In this document: positions 15,690 through 23,831 of the stretch, piece after piece
How positions within the stretch are numbered: the stretch's first letter is position 1
How the letters are laid out: each line of letters opens with the position of its first letter
Source: Chloroflexota bacterium
Lineage (GTDB): Bacteria > Chloroflexota > Anaerolineae > Anaerolineales > E44-bin32
Assembly (NCBI GenBank): GCA_027298025.1
Contig: JAPUGV010000218.1
Location: 1 to 35,363, forward strand
Reading direction: 5' to 3'
DNA length: 35,363 nt
Made by a program: the position numbers and the translations under genes
Notes under the pieces: generated by a model
What the model saw: only the letters and a program-made list of their open reading frames with translations
Told to the model about the DNA's origin: nothing
Database searches by the model: none

Positions 15690-17936
15690 TCAGCGGCCGA
15701 GTTGAGCGTAGTAAATCTGATCCCCGGCCGCCACAAATAGATCGTTGGGAGGCGCCCCAGTAATGGCGCTCACCTGGGCTTCGAAGGTCGTGGGGTATTG
15801 CGCCTGATATACGAGGCGCATGCTGTAGTGGAACACCGTCCCCTCCACCCCGTCCAGGAAGAACAACGAAGGTTCCGGAGGCGGGGAGTATACGGAGCTT
15901 ATGGGTTCGGCGCCCAGAATCGTGGCCTGTGGGCCGAATCCGACTCGTTCGTCCTGAAACTGTGGCTCCGTTTCGCATTCGACTCGAATGCGAACGTCGC
16001 CTTGTGCTGTACGCTCTACGTTCCTGCGACACCGATCAATTCCGCCATCTGCATATAAGATAATAAGCTCGTCTTGGGCAAGTGCCAAGTCAATCGCCGT
16101 TCCTAGTTCTCGGACATCTTCGACGAAGTAAAGGGCGGGGGAACCACTAAAAAGTCCGTCGGCTGCGTCGTAAATCCAAACTGCATTCTTCACCGGATCC
16201 AGAACGTAAAGGTCGTCACCGAATACTTCGATGGCCTGAATCTTTCCCCATCCCACATCGGGTGCAGCTAGATGGCCGGTGAGCGGCTCAGCGCCGGGGG
16301 CACAGTACAGAAGGGAGGAGTTTGCATCGATTGTCACCACTCCCTCCGTACCCAGGGCGCCGGGCTCGGGCTGGATCACCATGCCAACCGGTTGGCTAAA
16401 GTCAGGAATACTGTCAGCGCCAGCCAGGCACCTAAACTCGCTATCGATCTCATATCCACGCCCTGTGGCCCACGCGTGCCAGATGGTCATCGTTCCTTGG
16501 TCATAGGCGTAGAGATCGGTTGCCGTGGCCGCAACGGAGGCCAACTTGGCCTTCGGTCCGAAGCCCCCGCTCACTGCGGGCACAAAATCCAGTCGGATAA
16601 CCCGATCCAACCCGTCCAATGCCGCTTGCACTTCGCTGCCAATGGAGAGCGATCCTTCCGTGATCTGATAGCTCTCAGCCAGGTCGAGCCACTGAGAGGC
16701 CGCAACCCAATCCGGCCGCGATTCCTCGCCGGGCGGCTTGAGTTGAGCGGCAATTACGGCTGATTGCGCCTGAGCTAGGTAACTATCAAATTGCTCCACA
16801 CGACCCTGCTTGAAGTAAATCAGGCTGGAAATGCCGACTACGAGGATCGGCACTGCCGCGGCAGTGAAAGCCAGCAAGTTCGGCGAGAATTCATCAAACT
16901 GCTGAGGGTCCAGCGTACCGGGAATCAAGCGGACGAAGACCTCGGTCATGAGGCGCGAGGCCCGTTTTGTGATGACTCTCAGCCGGAAGGCCAGCTGGCG
17001 GGGCCAGATCCGGGGGGTGTAGTTCTCGAAGTCAGAGGGATCGTCCTTGGGGGTTTCAGTATCTTGTACCTCGGATTGTGGACCGGGGTCTTCAGCCCCG
17101 AACGCGGAAGGTTGGTGAGGTGGATGTTTATCCGCGTATTCATGCGCAGCTGCTTGGGAATTAGGGGTGCCTACGCTCGCAAGCCTGGGTTGGACAGCGG
17201 GAGCGGGGTCGTCAGGAAACGAAGGCTCCACAGGTTGCTTGTAAACCTCAGCCTTCGCTGAAAGCTTCGCGCCTGGCAGGGATCCTCCCGAAGCGGATTG
17301 CGGGGAGGGCTTCCCCTGGACCTGGATCACCAAGCCCGTGATGTCTCGATCGGCTCCAGCCACCAAACGATCGGATACATGATCTAGTGACAGGTCGGCG
17401 AGCCCCGTGAGGGAAAGGTCGGACCACGGTACGTCGTCTGCCGCGGTAAGAATGATGAGATCGGATGGCTGCACCTCGAGATGCTGGAACTGAATCATCG
17501 GGGCCAGCGAGCTGCCGAGTGGAGGCTTAGAGCCGTTCATGCGACTCACGGTTCCCGATCGAACCAAAATGGTCTCCCCTGCTCCGCACTCGGAGAAATA
17601 TAGGTCCTGGCTGCGGAGCGCAGCCACCACCATGCCTGCTTCGAGAGCGGCATCAACCAGCTCTTGATTCACAGCCATGGCTGCCTGACGGAGAGCCGCG
17701 GTAACGGATCCGGGAGTCCTGAAGAAGGCTTGCGCGGCGACCTGCGCCAGCCTCGAAGCACGACCTTCGCCCGCATTACCGAGTAGCTTGAGGCTGACAA
17801 AGAGAAAATCGTGGCTGCGCCCTCGCGCAGCTTTGCGCGGGGGCGAAAGAGCAAGCGTGCCGGGCGGCGGGGAACTCCGTCCCTCTCCGCCTGCAATGTG
17901 CAAAAGGCTGATGTTCGTCTTTAAAGGCTTAGTCAC
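15690..17936 (-). CDS. Membrane protein: PPM-phosphatase-like pseudoenzyme, TM helix, propeller-like C-terminal domain
   Basis: Residues about 1-207 follow the outline of a PPM/PP2C phosphatase but lack its metal ligands. CGAGETILVRSG (117-128) stands where VGDSR-Y-RDG is expected, LTAADDVPW (163-171) replaces the CSDGLW motif, and DRDITGLVIQV matches the final DNIT strand. A Pro/Ser-rich linker (208-305), a basic stretch and one transmembrane helix at about 352-375 (LLAFTAAAVPILVVGISSLI) follow. The rest, about 376-748, would be outside; it repeats patterns such as DLYAYDQGTMTIW, DDLYVLDPVKNAVWIYD and PSLFFLDGVEGTVFHY, suggesting an NHL/YWTD-like propeller. The start is GTG at 17936, 8 bases after a TAAAAT box, so the mRNA may be leaderless. 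It follows the PPM phosphatase and FHA genes. Function is unknown; a receptor-like role is inferred. Confidence 0.82.
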   Translation of the reverse strand: MTKPLKTNISLLHIAGGEGRSSPPPGTLALSPPRKAARGRSHDFLFVSLKLLGNAGEGRASRLAQVAAQAFFRTPGSVTAALRQAAMAVNQELVDAALEAGMVVAALRSQDLYFSECGAGETILVRSGTVSRMNGSKPPLGSSLAPMIQFQHLEVQPSDLIILTAADDVPWSDLSLTGLADLSLDHVSDRLVAGADRDITGLVIQVQGKPSPQSASGGSLPGAKLSAKAEVYKQPVEPSFPDDPAPAVQPRLASVGTPNSQAAAHEYADKHPPHQPSAFGAEDPGPQSEVQDTETPKDDPSDFENYTPRIWPRQLAFRLRVITKRASRLMTEVFVRLIPGTLDPQQFDEFSPNLLAFTAAAVPILVVGISSLIYFKQGRVEQFDSYLAQAQSAVIAAQLKPPGEESRPDWVAASQWLDLAESYQITEGSLSIGSEVQAALDGLDRVIRLDFVPAVSGGFGPKAKLASVAATATDLYAYDQGTMTIWHAWATGRGYEIDSEFRCLAGADSIPDFSQPVGMVIQPEPGALGTEGVVTIDANSSLLYCAPGAEPLTGHLAAPDVGWGKIQAIEVFGDDLYVLDPVKNAVWIYDAADGLFSGSPALYFVEDVRELGTAIDLALAQDELIILYADGGIDRCRRNVERTAQGDVRIRVECETEPQFQDERVGFGPQATILGAEPISSVYSPPPEPSLFFLDGVEGTVFHYSMRLVYQAQYPTTFEAQVSAITGAPPNDLFVAAGDQIYYAQLGR

Positions 17937-17944
17937 GGCCAGCT

Positions 17945-17973
17945 ATTTTACAGCTACGACCTGCGGTCAGCAA
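17945..17973 (-). promoter_or_regulatory. Putative promoter TTGCTG-17-TAAAAT for the pseudophosphatase gene
   Basis: On the minus strand TTGCTG (17968-17973) and TAAAAT (17945-17950) are separated by 17 bases. Only 8 bases separate the -10 box from the GTG start codon, so transcription would begin at or next to the start codon. No Shine-Dalgarno sequence precedes the GTG. Confidence 0.5.
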
Positions 17974-18036
17974 TCGGGTTGCAAGAAGCAGGCCCGCGGA
18001 TTCGTCAATTGGGGAAGCTATGTTGAGAGTGGGCTA

Positions 18037-18966
18037 CTAGGGCCAGAAACCTAAATAGAAACTGAGGCCCAGGCCGATTGCTACGAGCAGCAGAAGTACG
18101 ATGCCTGCGGCTGCCAGCAGCATGCCTGACCGTAGGCAGCCGCGCGCGCGCGCAGCGTCCTTCGCCGGCACTTCGACAATAACCACAGTGATATTGTCGT
18201 GACCGCCCCGGGCCCTGGCCATATCGACCAAGGCGTTCGCGGCCTCTTCCGGAGAATGCTCGGACAACGCCTCCAATATTTCCTGATCTTCCACGAGATC
18301 AGTCAGTCCGTCGGAGCAAAGTAACATTCGGTCATGGGTGGTCAGCATCAGGCCTTGATTGGCTTCGGAGGCTTCATCGCTTTCACCGCTAGATAGCCGC
18401 AACCGTGCGTCAGGCATCGGGTCTTGATCGCCGCCCAGATGCCGATGAAGCACGTGTGCATTTGGATGGTTTCGAGCCTCCTCCGGAGTCAAAATACCGT
18501 GAGTGATGGCTTCCTGGACCCAGGTGTGATCGATAGAAATCTGTTGGATCTCACCTGACCGTACGAGATAGGTCCTGCTATCGCCGACTGAGACCGCATA
18601 TAAACGGTGCCCGACCACCATCGCTGTGGCGATCGTGGAGCCCATGCCCTGCAGTGCTTCGTCCTGCATCGAAGATTCGGAGATGGACCGACTCGCGCCG
18701 ATGATGGCTTCCGAGAGCTCCGCCACAGGGTCATCGCCGCTGGCGTCAGCCATGGCACCGGAGACTTCGTCCACTGCGAGTTGCGCCGCCACTTCGCCCG
18801 CTTGATGGCCGCCGATCCCATCTGCGACGATGGCCAGCGTAACCTGCATTTGGTCCGATTCTCGCTTGTAGTAGGTGACGGAATAGCGGTCCTCGTTGAT
18901 CTCCCGTTCCTCGCCCGGGTGAGACAACGCGGCAACCGTCAGATGTGATTTGTCGGTGGTGATCAT
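18037..18966 (-). CDS. PPM-family (PP2C) serine/threonine phosphatase with C-terminal membrane anchor
   Basis: The 309-residue protein should dephosphorylate phospho-Ser/Thr proteins using two metal ions. Motifs present are EINEDRYSV (D26), VADGIGGHQAGEVAA (D49, G50), VSVGDSRTYLVRSGE, LLCSDGLTDLVED and GGHDNITVVIVEV, so it looks active. A single hydrophobic helix at the C-terminus (MLLAAAGIVLLLLVAIGLGLSFYLGFWP region) would hold it in the membrane with the catalytic domain in the cytoplasm. Its ATG overlaps the stop of the VWA/FHA gene (ATGA), so the two proteins are coupled in translation. The 100-base gap downstream holds a separate promoter for the pseudophosphatase. Confidence 0.95.
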   Translation of the reverse strand: MITTDKSHLTVAALSHPGEEREINEDRYSVTYYKRESDQMQVTLAIVADGIGGHQAGEVAAQLAVDEVSGAMADASGDDPVAELSEAIIGASRSISESSMQDEALQGMGSTIATAMVVGHRLYAVSVGDSRTYLVRSGEIQQISIDHTWVQEAITHGILTPEEARNHPNAHVLHRHLGGDQDPMPDARLRLSSGESDEASEANQGLMLTTHDRMLLCSDGLTDLVEDQEILEALSEHSPEEAANALVDMARARGGHDNITVVIVEVPAKDAARARGCLRSGMLLAAAGIVLLLLVAIGLGLSFYLGFWP

Positions 18967-20774
18967 GCAGCGGGTGATCCCTCGTCCGGTGAAATTCGAA
19001 TCTTTCGCGGCGGATGATCTCCGGGTAGCTGAAAGCGGAACTCTACACGGCCTAACTGAATGTGATCGCCGTGCTGTAGACGCCGTCCGGATTTTGGAAC
19101 AAGCTCGTAATTGATCCAGCTCCCGGCGACGCTGCCCTGGTCCCGTAGCAAGTAATCGCCATCGGCCTGGCGGATCAGCCGCGCATGCATCCGCTCCACT
19201 GACGGATCGTCCAGAACGATAGCAGCTAGTGAGGCGTCTCTCCCAAGTACGACATCTACCCCGGTCAGCGGAACCGGCTCACCCGATGGCCGCAGTGGGA
19301 TAAGCAGAGCTTCAGGTGGGCCGGTGCTTTGGAGCCTCATGCGCTTGACCGGGTTTAGCCGGATTCCGGCGGCTGGCTCCGGGAGCGGCGCCCGCCGAAT
19401 AAGCGTTGTGAGACCGATGACGAGCACCATACCTGCCACGATTACGGCTAGCACCGCCACCAGCGAATCCAGCGCCGGGCGAAGGGAGGAGAGGCCTTCC
19501 TCCGGCCTGGAAACCACCACTTGGATCGGAAGCTCGATCGTTTCTGCCTCCAGGCCGAGAGAATCTTCTACGAGGACTCTGAGAGTATGGGCGCCGCTCT
19601 GGCGATATCCCGTCAGATCCCACTCGAATCGATCAAAGGGCGCTTCGCGCCGCACGTCTACGACTTCTTCGTCTACCAGCAATGAGCTCCGCTCAATACT
19701 TCGAGCATGCCCATCTGGGAACGTGGTCAATATCTGGAGATCGAAGGAGGTCGGAGCCATATCCTCGACACTCAGCTCTGGATCATCTGTCTGTCGCACG
19801 ATTTCGTTTGGCGGCTGGATGAATGCCACTTCGGGAGGCCGCACATCGATCTCATAGGGTATCGGTTGTGAGCTCGTCTGAAAATCGTCATCCCTGACCT
19901 GGACCTGCAGCAGATGGATCCCTGGCGTATCTGCTCGTGAGGAGAATGTGATCTTGTATTGGAACCGCTGATCCAGGATGCGATCGACGACCGCTCCCAT
20001 TCCGCCCTCCGGATCGAAGACCAGAAACTGGCCGCCGGTGGACTCCGCAAGCTCCATCAAAGGCTCAACTTCGGGCAGCTCCAAATCCTCCTCGTTGGAG
20101 AAGAGGACTGGAAAGATGGCAGTTCCAGAATCACTCGCACGGGAGATTGCGTTCGCGATAGGGAGATCCCGCGGGGTTTCAATGAGTGGGGTCATGAAGA
20201 CAAGCGAGCTTGGAATTGCCGCCTCCGCCAGAGGATCAGCCGCGAAATCTAGCGCTAGCAGAAGCAAATCGAACCCGGATATGCTTCCTTCAAATGTTGG
20301 CTCCATTTGGTCCAGGGCGGACGCAAGCTCGGCGGCCGAGTTGGAGTGCTGAATGAGCAAGCCGTCCGAGGTCAGGAGGCTCAGGTCATCTATGCCGATC
20401 AAACTGGCATCTGGGTCGCGCCAATAATCGAGTAGTTCCTCCCTGGCAAGGTCGAATCGCGTTCGGCCATGAGAGTCGCGCACGCCCAGGCCGGGAGCAG
20501 TATTGATGACGAAAACCTGCCGGGTGCCGACCAATACCTCCTCGACCACCAGGTCGTCCACCGGTCGCTGATCCTCGAGAATTTGGAAGTTGTCAGCGGT
20601 GAGGCCTGGAATGCGCCGATCTGCTTCATCCGAAACGCTGACCCGCAGGCTTATGGACGGAAAGGCCTGTGTATCCGGCTCGGATAGGCTGAGAGAGGGT
20701 TGAAGCTGGGCAGTCGAGCGGAGCGCTATTGCCAGGAGTATGACCCCCAGCGGTGCATGTGCAGATCTTAGCAT
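18963..20774 (-). CDS. Membrane protein with extracellular VWA-like region and cytoplasmic FHA domain
   Basis: With the ATG at 20774 the protein is 603 residues and starts with a signal peptide (GVILLAIALRSTAQ). A von Willebrand A-like region spans about 80-285; its metal site reads INTAPGLG instead of D-x-S-x-S, so metal-dependent adhesion is doubtful. Two Ig-like beta regions follow (YEIDVRPPEVAFIQPP; LRVLVEDSLGLEAETIE). One transmembrane helix lies at about 437-458. A forkhead-associated domain at about 503-581 (VVLGRD, SVERMHARLI, LLRDQGSVAGSWIN, HGDHIQLGRVEFRF) would face the cytoplasm and read phosphothreonine. The longer frame to 20879 runs into guaA and was rejected. It begins 4 bases after the guaA stop and overlaps the PPM phosphatase. 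No Ser/Thr kinase is present in the window. Confidence 0.9.
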   Translation of the reverse strand: MLRSAHAPLGVILLAIALRSTAQLQPSLSLSEPDTQAFPSISLRVSVSDEADRRIPGLTADNFQILEDQRPVDDLVVEEVLVGTRQVFVINTAPGLGVRDSHGRTRFDLAREELLDYWRDPDASLIGIDDLSLLTSDGLLIQHSNSAAELASALDQMEPTFEGSISGFDLLLLALDFAADPLAEAAIPSSLVFMTPLIETPRDLPIANAISRASDSGTAIFPVLFSNEEDLELPEVEPLMELAESTGGQFLVFDPEGGMGAVVDRILDQRFQYKITFSSRADTPGIHLLQVQVRDDDFQTSSQPIPYEIDVRPPEVAFIQPPNEIVRQTDDPELSVEDMAPTSFDLQILTTFPDGHARSIERSSLLVDEEVVDVRREAPFDRFEWDLTGYRQSGAHTLRVLVEDSLGLEAETIELPIQVVVSRPEEGLSSLRPALDSLVAVLAVIVAGMVLVIGLTTLIRRAPLPEPAAGIRLNPVKRMRLQSTGPPEALLIPLRPSGEPVPLTGVDVVLGRDASLAAIVLDDPSVERMHARLIRQADGDYLLRDQGSVAGSWINYELVPKSGRRLQHGDHIQLGRVEFRFQLPGDHPPRKIRISPDEGSPAA

Positions 20775-20778
20775 GAGG

Positions 20779-22299
20779 CTATTCCCATTCAATCGTCGCG
20801 GGCGGCTTGCTCGTGATGTCATAAACCACGCGATTGATGTCGGAGACCTCGTTGACGATGCGACTGCTGATCCGAGCAAGCAGATCGTGCGGCAAGCGAG
20901 CCCAATCCGCCGTCATGAAGTCCTCTGTTGCCACGACTCGCAAAGCAATCGTCTCGCCATAAGTGCGCTGATCTCCCATCACGCCCACCGATCGAACGGG
21001 CAACAGCACGGCAAACGCCTGAGCCACTTTATGCGAATGCAATTCGTCGGTAAGGATTCGGTCCGCCCTACGCAGTTGCTCAAGTCGAGTTAAAGTGACC
21101 TCGCCCAGGCACCTAATCGCGAGACCCGGGCCGGGGAACGGATGGCGCTCCAAAAGCTCATCCGGTAAGTCGAGCTCACGGCCCACGCTGCGGACCTCAT
21201 CCTTAAAGAGGAAGCGCAGAGGTTCGACAAGCGCGAAGTCCATATCCGCCGGTAGCCCTCCCACGTTGTGATGGGTCTTGATCCGAGCTGCAACTTCACG
21301 ATCTTTGCCGCTAGATTCAACGACATCCGGGTAGATCGTGCCCTGCACCAGGAACCGCGGACGCCGGATATGTTCAGCCGCCCCCTCAAATACTCGGATG
21401 AACTGCTCGCCGATAACCCGTCGCTTCTGCTCGGGATCGGTAATCCCAATCAAGCTGCCCAGAAATCTTTCCGAAGCATCAATTACCTGCAACTGGCCGC
21501 CAAGCAGCGGACTTAGGCTCGCGGCAACCATGGCCTGTTCGCCGCTGCGTAGCAGGCCCGTGTCCACAAACACACACTCGAGTCGCTCTCCCAGGGCTCG
21601 ATAAGCCAGTACGGATGCCACAGCCGAATCGACACCACCGCTCACAGCCGCGATTGCGCTTCCCTCGTCAACCTGCTGCTGTATGCTCCGAATGGCTTTA
21701 GGAACAATGGATGAAGGGGACCAATCGGCGCTTGCTCCGCAAATATCCACTACGAATCGTCGTAGGATTTCGCCGCCCCCCAGCGTATGCTCGACCTCAG
21801 GGTGGAATTGCAAGCCATAAATCCGAGCGGTTTGATCGCCTATTGCCGCGTGGGGCGAATTCTTCGAGCTGGCGATGACCTGAAATCCGCCGGGCAAAAC
21901 CTCCACACGGTCGCCGTGCGACATCCAGACCTGTTGCGATCCAACTTCAAGAAGGCCGTCTCCATCATCGACATGGATCTCTGCCGCTCCGTACTCTCGA
22001 GATTGGGCAGGAGCGACTTCGCCTCCCAGCGCGTCGGCGATAGCCTGCATTCCGTAACAGATTCCCAGGATCGGTTGCCCAGACTCAAGAATGAAACCCG
22101 GTATTCGAGGTGCGTTTTCTTCATAGATTGAGGCCGGTCCGCCAGACAGGATGTAGCCGGAAGGGTTTACGGCCAAAATATCTTCGGCAGGTGCGTCATA
22201 CGGAAAGAGCTCACAGTAGACCTGTGCCTCGCGCACTCGGCGCGCGATCAGATGTGAGGTTTGAGATCCGAAGTCGAGGATGGCGATCGTGTCCCTCAT
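20779..22299 (-). CDS. guaA: GMP synthase (glutamine-hydrolysing)
   Basis: GuaA converts XMP to GMP using glutamine and ATP. The class I glutamine amidotransferase domain has GICYGMQ with nucleophile C81 and FHPEVEHT with the catalytic His and Glu. The ATP pyrophosphatase domain has the P-loop AAVSGGVDSAVAS. The dimerisation domain ends with the typical YDITSKPPATIEWE. At 506 residues it is normal length. The ATG is 6 bases after the xpt stop, and the next gene (VWA/FHA protein) begins 4 bases after the guaA stop, so purine and signalling genes share a transcript. Confidence 0.98.
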   Translation of the reverse strand: MRDTIAILDFGSQTSHLIARRVREAQVYCELFPYDAPAEDILAVNPSGYILSGGPASIYEENAPRIPGFILESGQPILGICYGMQAIADALGGEVAPAQSREYGAAEIHVDDGDGLLEVGSQQVWMSHGDRVEVLPGGFQVIASSKNSPHAAIGDQTARIYGLQFHPEVEHTLGGGEILRRFVVDICGASADWSPSSIVPKAIRSIQQQVDEGSAIAAVSGGVDSAVASVLAYRALGERLECVFVDTGLLRSGEQAMVAASLSPLLGGQLQVIDASERFLGSLIGITDPEQKRRVIGEQFIRVFEGAAEHIRRPRFLVQGTIYPDVVESSGKDREVAARIKTHHNVGGLPADMDFALVEPLRFLFKDEVRSVGRELDLPDELLERHPFPGPGLAIRCLGEVTLTRLEQLRRADRILTDELHSHKVAQAFAVLLPVRSVGVMGDQRTYGETIALRVVATEDFMTADWARLPHDLLARISSRIVNEVSDINRVVYDITSKPPATIEWE

Positions 22300-22305
22300 G
22301 AGGAT

Positions 22306-22881
22306 TTATTCACCCTCGAACACGATCTTGCCATCGCTCATATCGGTGATCACCGCCAGGGCTTCAATAGGTACTTTTAGATGGTCCAGCAGATCGCGGC
22401 CGCCCTCAAATCGCTTCTCGATCAAGGTACCGATGCCGACTACCGAAGCCCCTGCAGCGCTGGCCAACCGCACCAATCCCATGATGGTCTGGCCGGAGGC
22501 AAGGAAATCATCAATGATCAACACGCTTTCCTCGAGGCCCAAATATTCGGGCGAGACGATAAGCTCCACTGTTCGGCCCCTCGTGTGCGAAGGAGCCAAC
22601 GTCAAAAAAATCTGATCCGGCATGGTAATGGGTTTGGACTTCCGCGCGTAAACCACGGGCAAGCCCAGTTCGGCGGCCGTGGTCAAGGCAGGAGCGATGC
22701 CGGAAATCTCGGCCGTCAGCACTTTGGAGGCGGCGACTCCGCGAAAGCGTTTTGCGAGCTCTTTTCCGCACTCAGCCATCAAGTCGGGATCGACCTGATG
22801 ATTGATGAATCCGTCGACTTTTAGGATGCCTCCGCCGAGGTTGGCCCCGTCTTGAAGGATTCGCTGTTTGAGGAGTTTCAC
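22306..22881 (-). CDS. xpt: Xanthine phosphoribosyltransferase
   Basis: Xpt salvages xanthine to XMP using PRPP, feeding directly into GuaA downstream. The 191-residue protein matches the B. subtilis-type enzyme: LLKQRILQDGANLGGGILKVDGFINHQ at the N-terminus in part, VVYARKSKP, and the PRPP-binding loop SVLIIDDFLASGQT. The start is GTG. The 5' leader is only about 20 bases, too short for the purine riboswitch often found before xpt in Firmicutes. It is divergent from lexA. Confidence 0.95.
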   Translation of the reverse strand: MKLLKQRILQDGANLGGGILKVDGFINHQVDPDLMAECGKELAKRFRGVAASKVLTAEISGIAPALTTAAELGLPVVYARKSKPITMPDQIFLTLAPSHTRGRTVELIVSPEYLGLEESVLIIDDFLASGQTIMGLVRLASAAGASVVGIGTLIEKRFEGGRDLLDHLKVPIEALAVITDMSDGKIVFEGE

Positions 22882-22907
22882 ACTATGAATCGCATTGGGA
22901 TTGCTCG

Positions 22908-22936
22908 ATTTTACATCCGGCGCAATGCGCGGCCAA
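22908..22936 (-). promoter_or_regulatory. Putative promoter TTGGCC-17-TAAAAT for xpt-guaA and following genes
   Basis: The minus strand shows TTGGCC at 22931-22936 and TAAAAT at 22908-22913 with a 17-base spacer, 26 bases before the xpt GTG. It lies back to back with the lexA promoter but does not overlap its SOS box. Confidence 0.55.
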
Positions 22937-22970
22937 GCTCAGCGCAAGAATCCGATGGTGCACCACTCAC

Positions 22971-22999
22971 TTGACGTAGAACGGATGTTCCGCTAGAAT
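22971..22999 (+). promoter_or_regulatory. lexA promoter with LexA-binding site (SOS box)
   Basis: TTGACG (22971-22976) and TAGAAT (22994-22999) are spaced by exactly 17 bases. The spacer contains GAACGGATGTTC (22979-22990), the GAAC-N4-GTTC form recognised by Gram-positive-type LexA. LexA bound there would block RNA polymerase, giving autoregulation. A second, poorer match begins at the CGAAC of 23001. Confidence 0.85.
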
Positions 23000-23046
23000 A
23001 CGAACAAGCGTGCGGATTTCCGCGCAAGCCGCGCAAGGAGGTTGAA

Positions 23047-23697
23047 ATGGCTCGAGGTAAGCTGTCGGATCGCCAACGCAAAATGCTCGATTTCATACGG
23101 ATGTTCGGCCTAGAAAATGGGTATCCGCCTTCCATTCGAGAGATTGGGCGGGGGGCAGATATCTCGTCGACCTCCGTTGTGAATTACAACCTGAACCGCC
23201 TGGTCGAGCAAGGATACTTGGATCGTGACCAAAATGTCTCACGTGGCCTTCGGTTAACGGAGAAACTCACATCCCAAGTGAATGACATCGTCCGCGTGCC
23301 GCTCGTGGGCCGAATCTTTGCCAGTGAGCCGGTGCCGGTTCCGAGCACCGATTCTCCGATGTTTGGGGCCGATGAGGCGATTGAGATCACGCAGAACTTG
23401 CTCAGCTCCACGGCAGACCTCTTCGCGCTTGAAGTGAAGGGGGACTCGATGATCGACGCCATGATCGGCGATGGCGATATTGTGGTTATGCAGCGAAAGC
23501 CGGAATGGTCGAATGGGGACATGGTCGCGGTTTGGCTCAAAGATAAGGAAGAGACCACGCTAAAGCATATCTACCTCGAGGGAGATACCGTGCGATTGCA
23601 GCCCGCCAATCCCACCATGAAGCCGATCATTATTGAGGACCCGGAGAACTTGGAAGTTCAGGGCAAGGTGATGCTGGTTCTGCGGCAGCTCGAGTAA
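23047..23697 (+). CDS. lexA: LexA repressor
   Basis: LexA represses SOS genes and cleaves itself when RecA is activated. Residues 1-70 form the winged helix DNA-binding domain (LSDRQRKMLDFI, YPPSIREIG, SSTSVVNYNLNRL). The C-terminal peptidase S24 domain carries S134 in GDSM and K173 in TTLKHIY. The self-cleavage site reads RIFA-SEP (A92-S93) where most LexA proteins have Ala-Gly. A strong AAGGAGGT at 23035-23042 precedes the ATG. The 216-residue length is normal. Confidence 0.97.
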   Translation: MARGKLSDRQRKMLDFIRMFGLENGYPPSIREIGRGADISSTSVVNYNLNRLVEQGYLDRDQNVSRGLRLTEKLTSQVNDIVRVPLVGRIFASEPVPVPSTDSPMFGADEAIEITQNLLSSTADLFALEVKGDSMIDAMIGDGDIVVMQRKPEWSNGDMVAVWLKDKEETTLKHIYLEGDTVRLQPANPTMKPIIIEDPENLEVQGKVMLVLRQLE

Positions 23698-23725
23698 AGT
23701 TGTAGCCCGAGATATTCAGATGGTG

Positions 23726-23752
23726 CCCGGCGATCTCAGGTCGCCGGGTTTG
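23726..23752 (+). terminator. Likely intrinsic terminator after lexA
   Basis: An 8-bp perfect stem CCCGGCGA/TCGCCGGG (23726-23733 and 23741-23748) with a 7-base loop is followed by TTTGCT. It lies 28 bases after the lexA stop. The T-tract is short. Confidence 0.6.
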
Positions 23753-23831
23753 CTAATTCGGTCGCACCCTTGCGAACCCAGGGAACCTGGGATCCGAGTC
23801 CTTGCTTTGACGATGAGGTGTCGCTCGGGAA

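Noticed and set aside
22882-22907. Purine riboswitch before xpt
   Set aside because: The promoter lies only 26 bases before the start codon, leaving no room for an aptamer.
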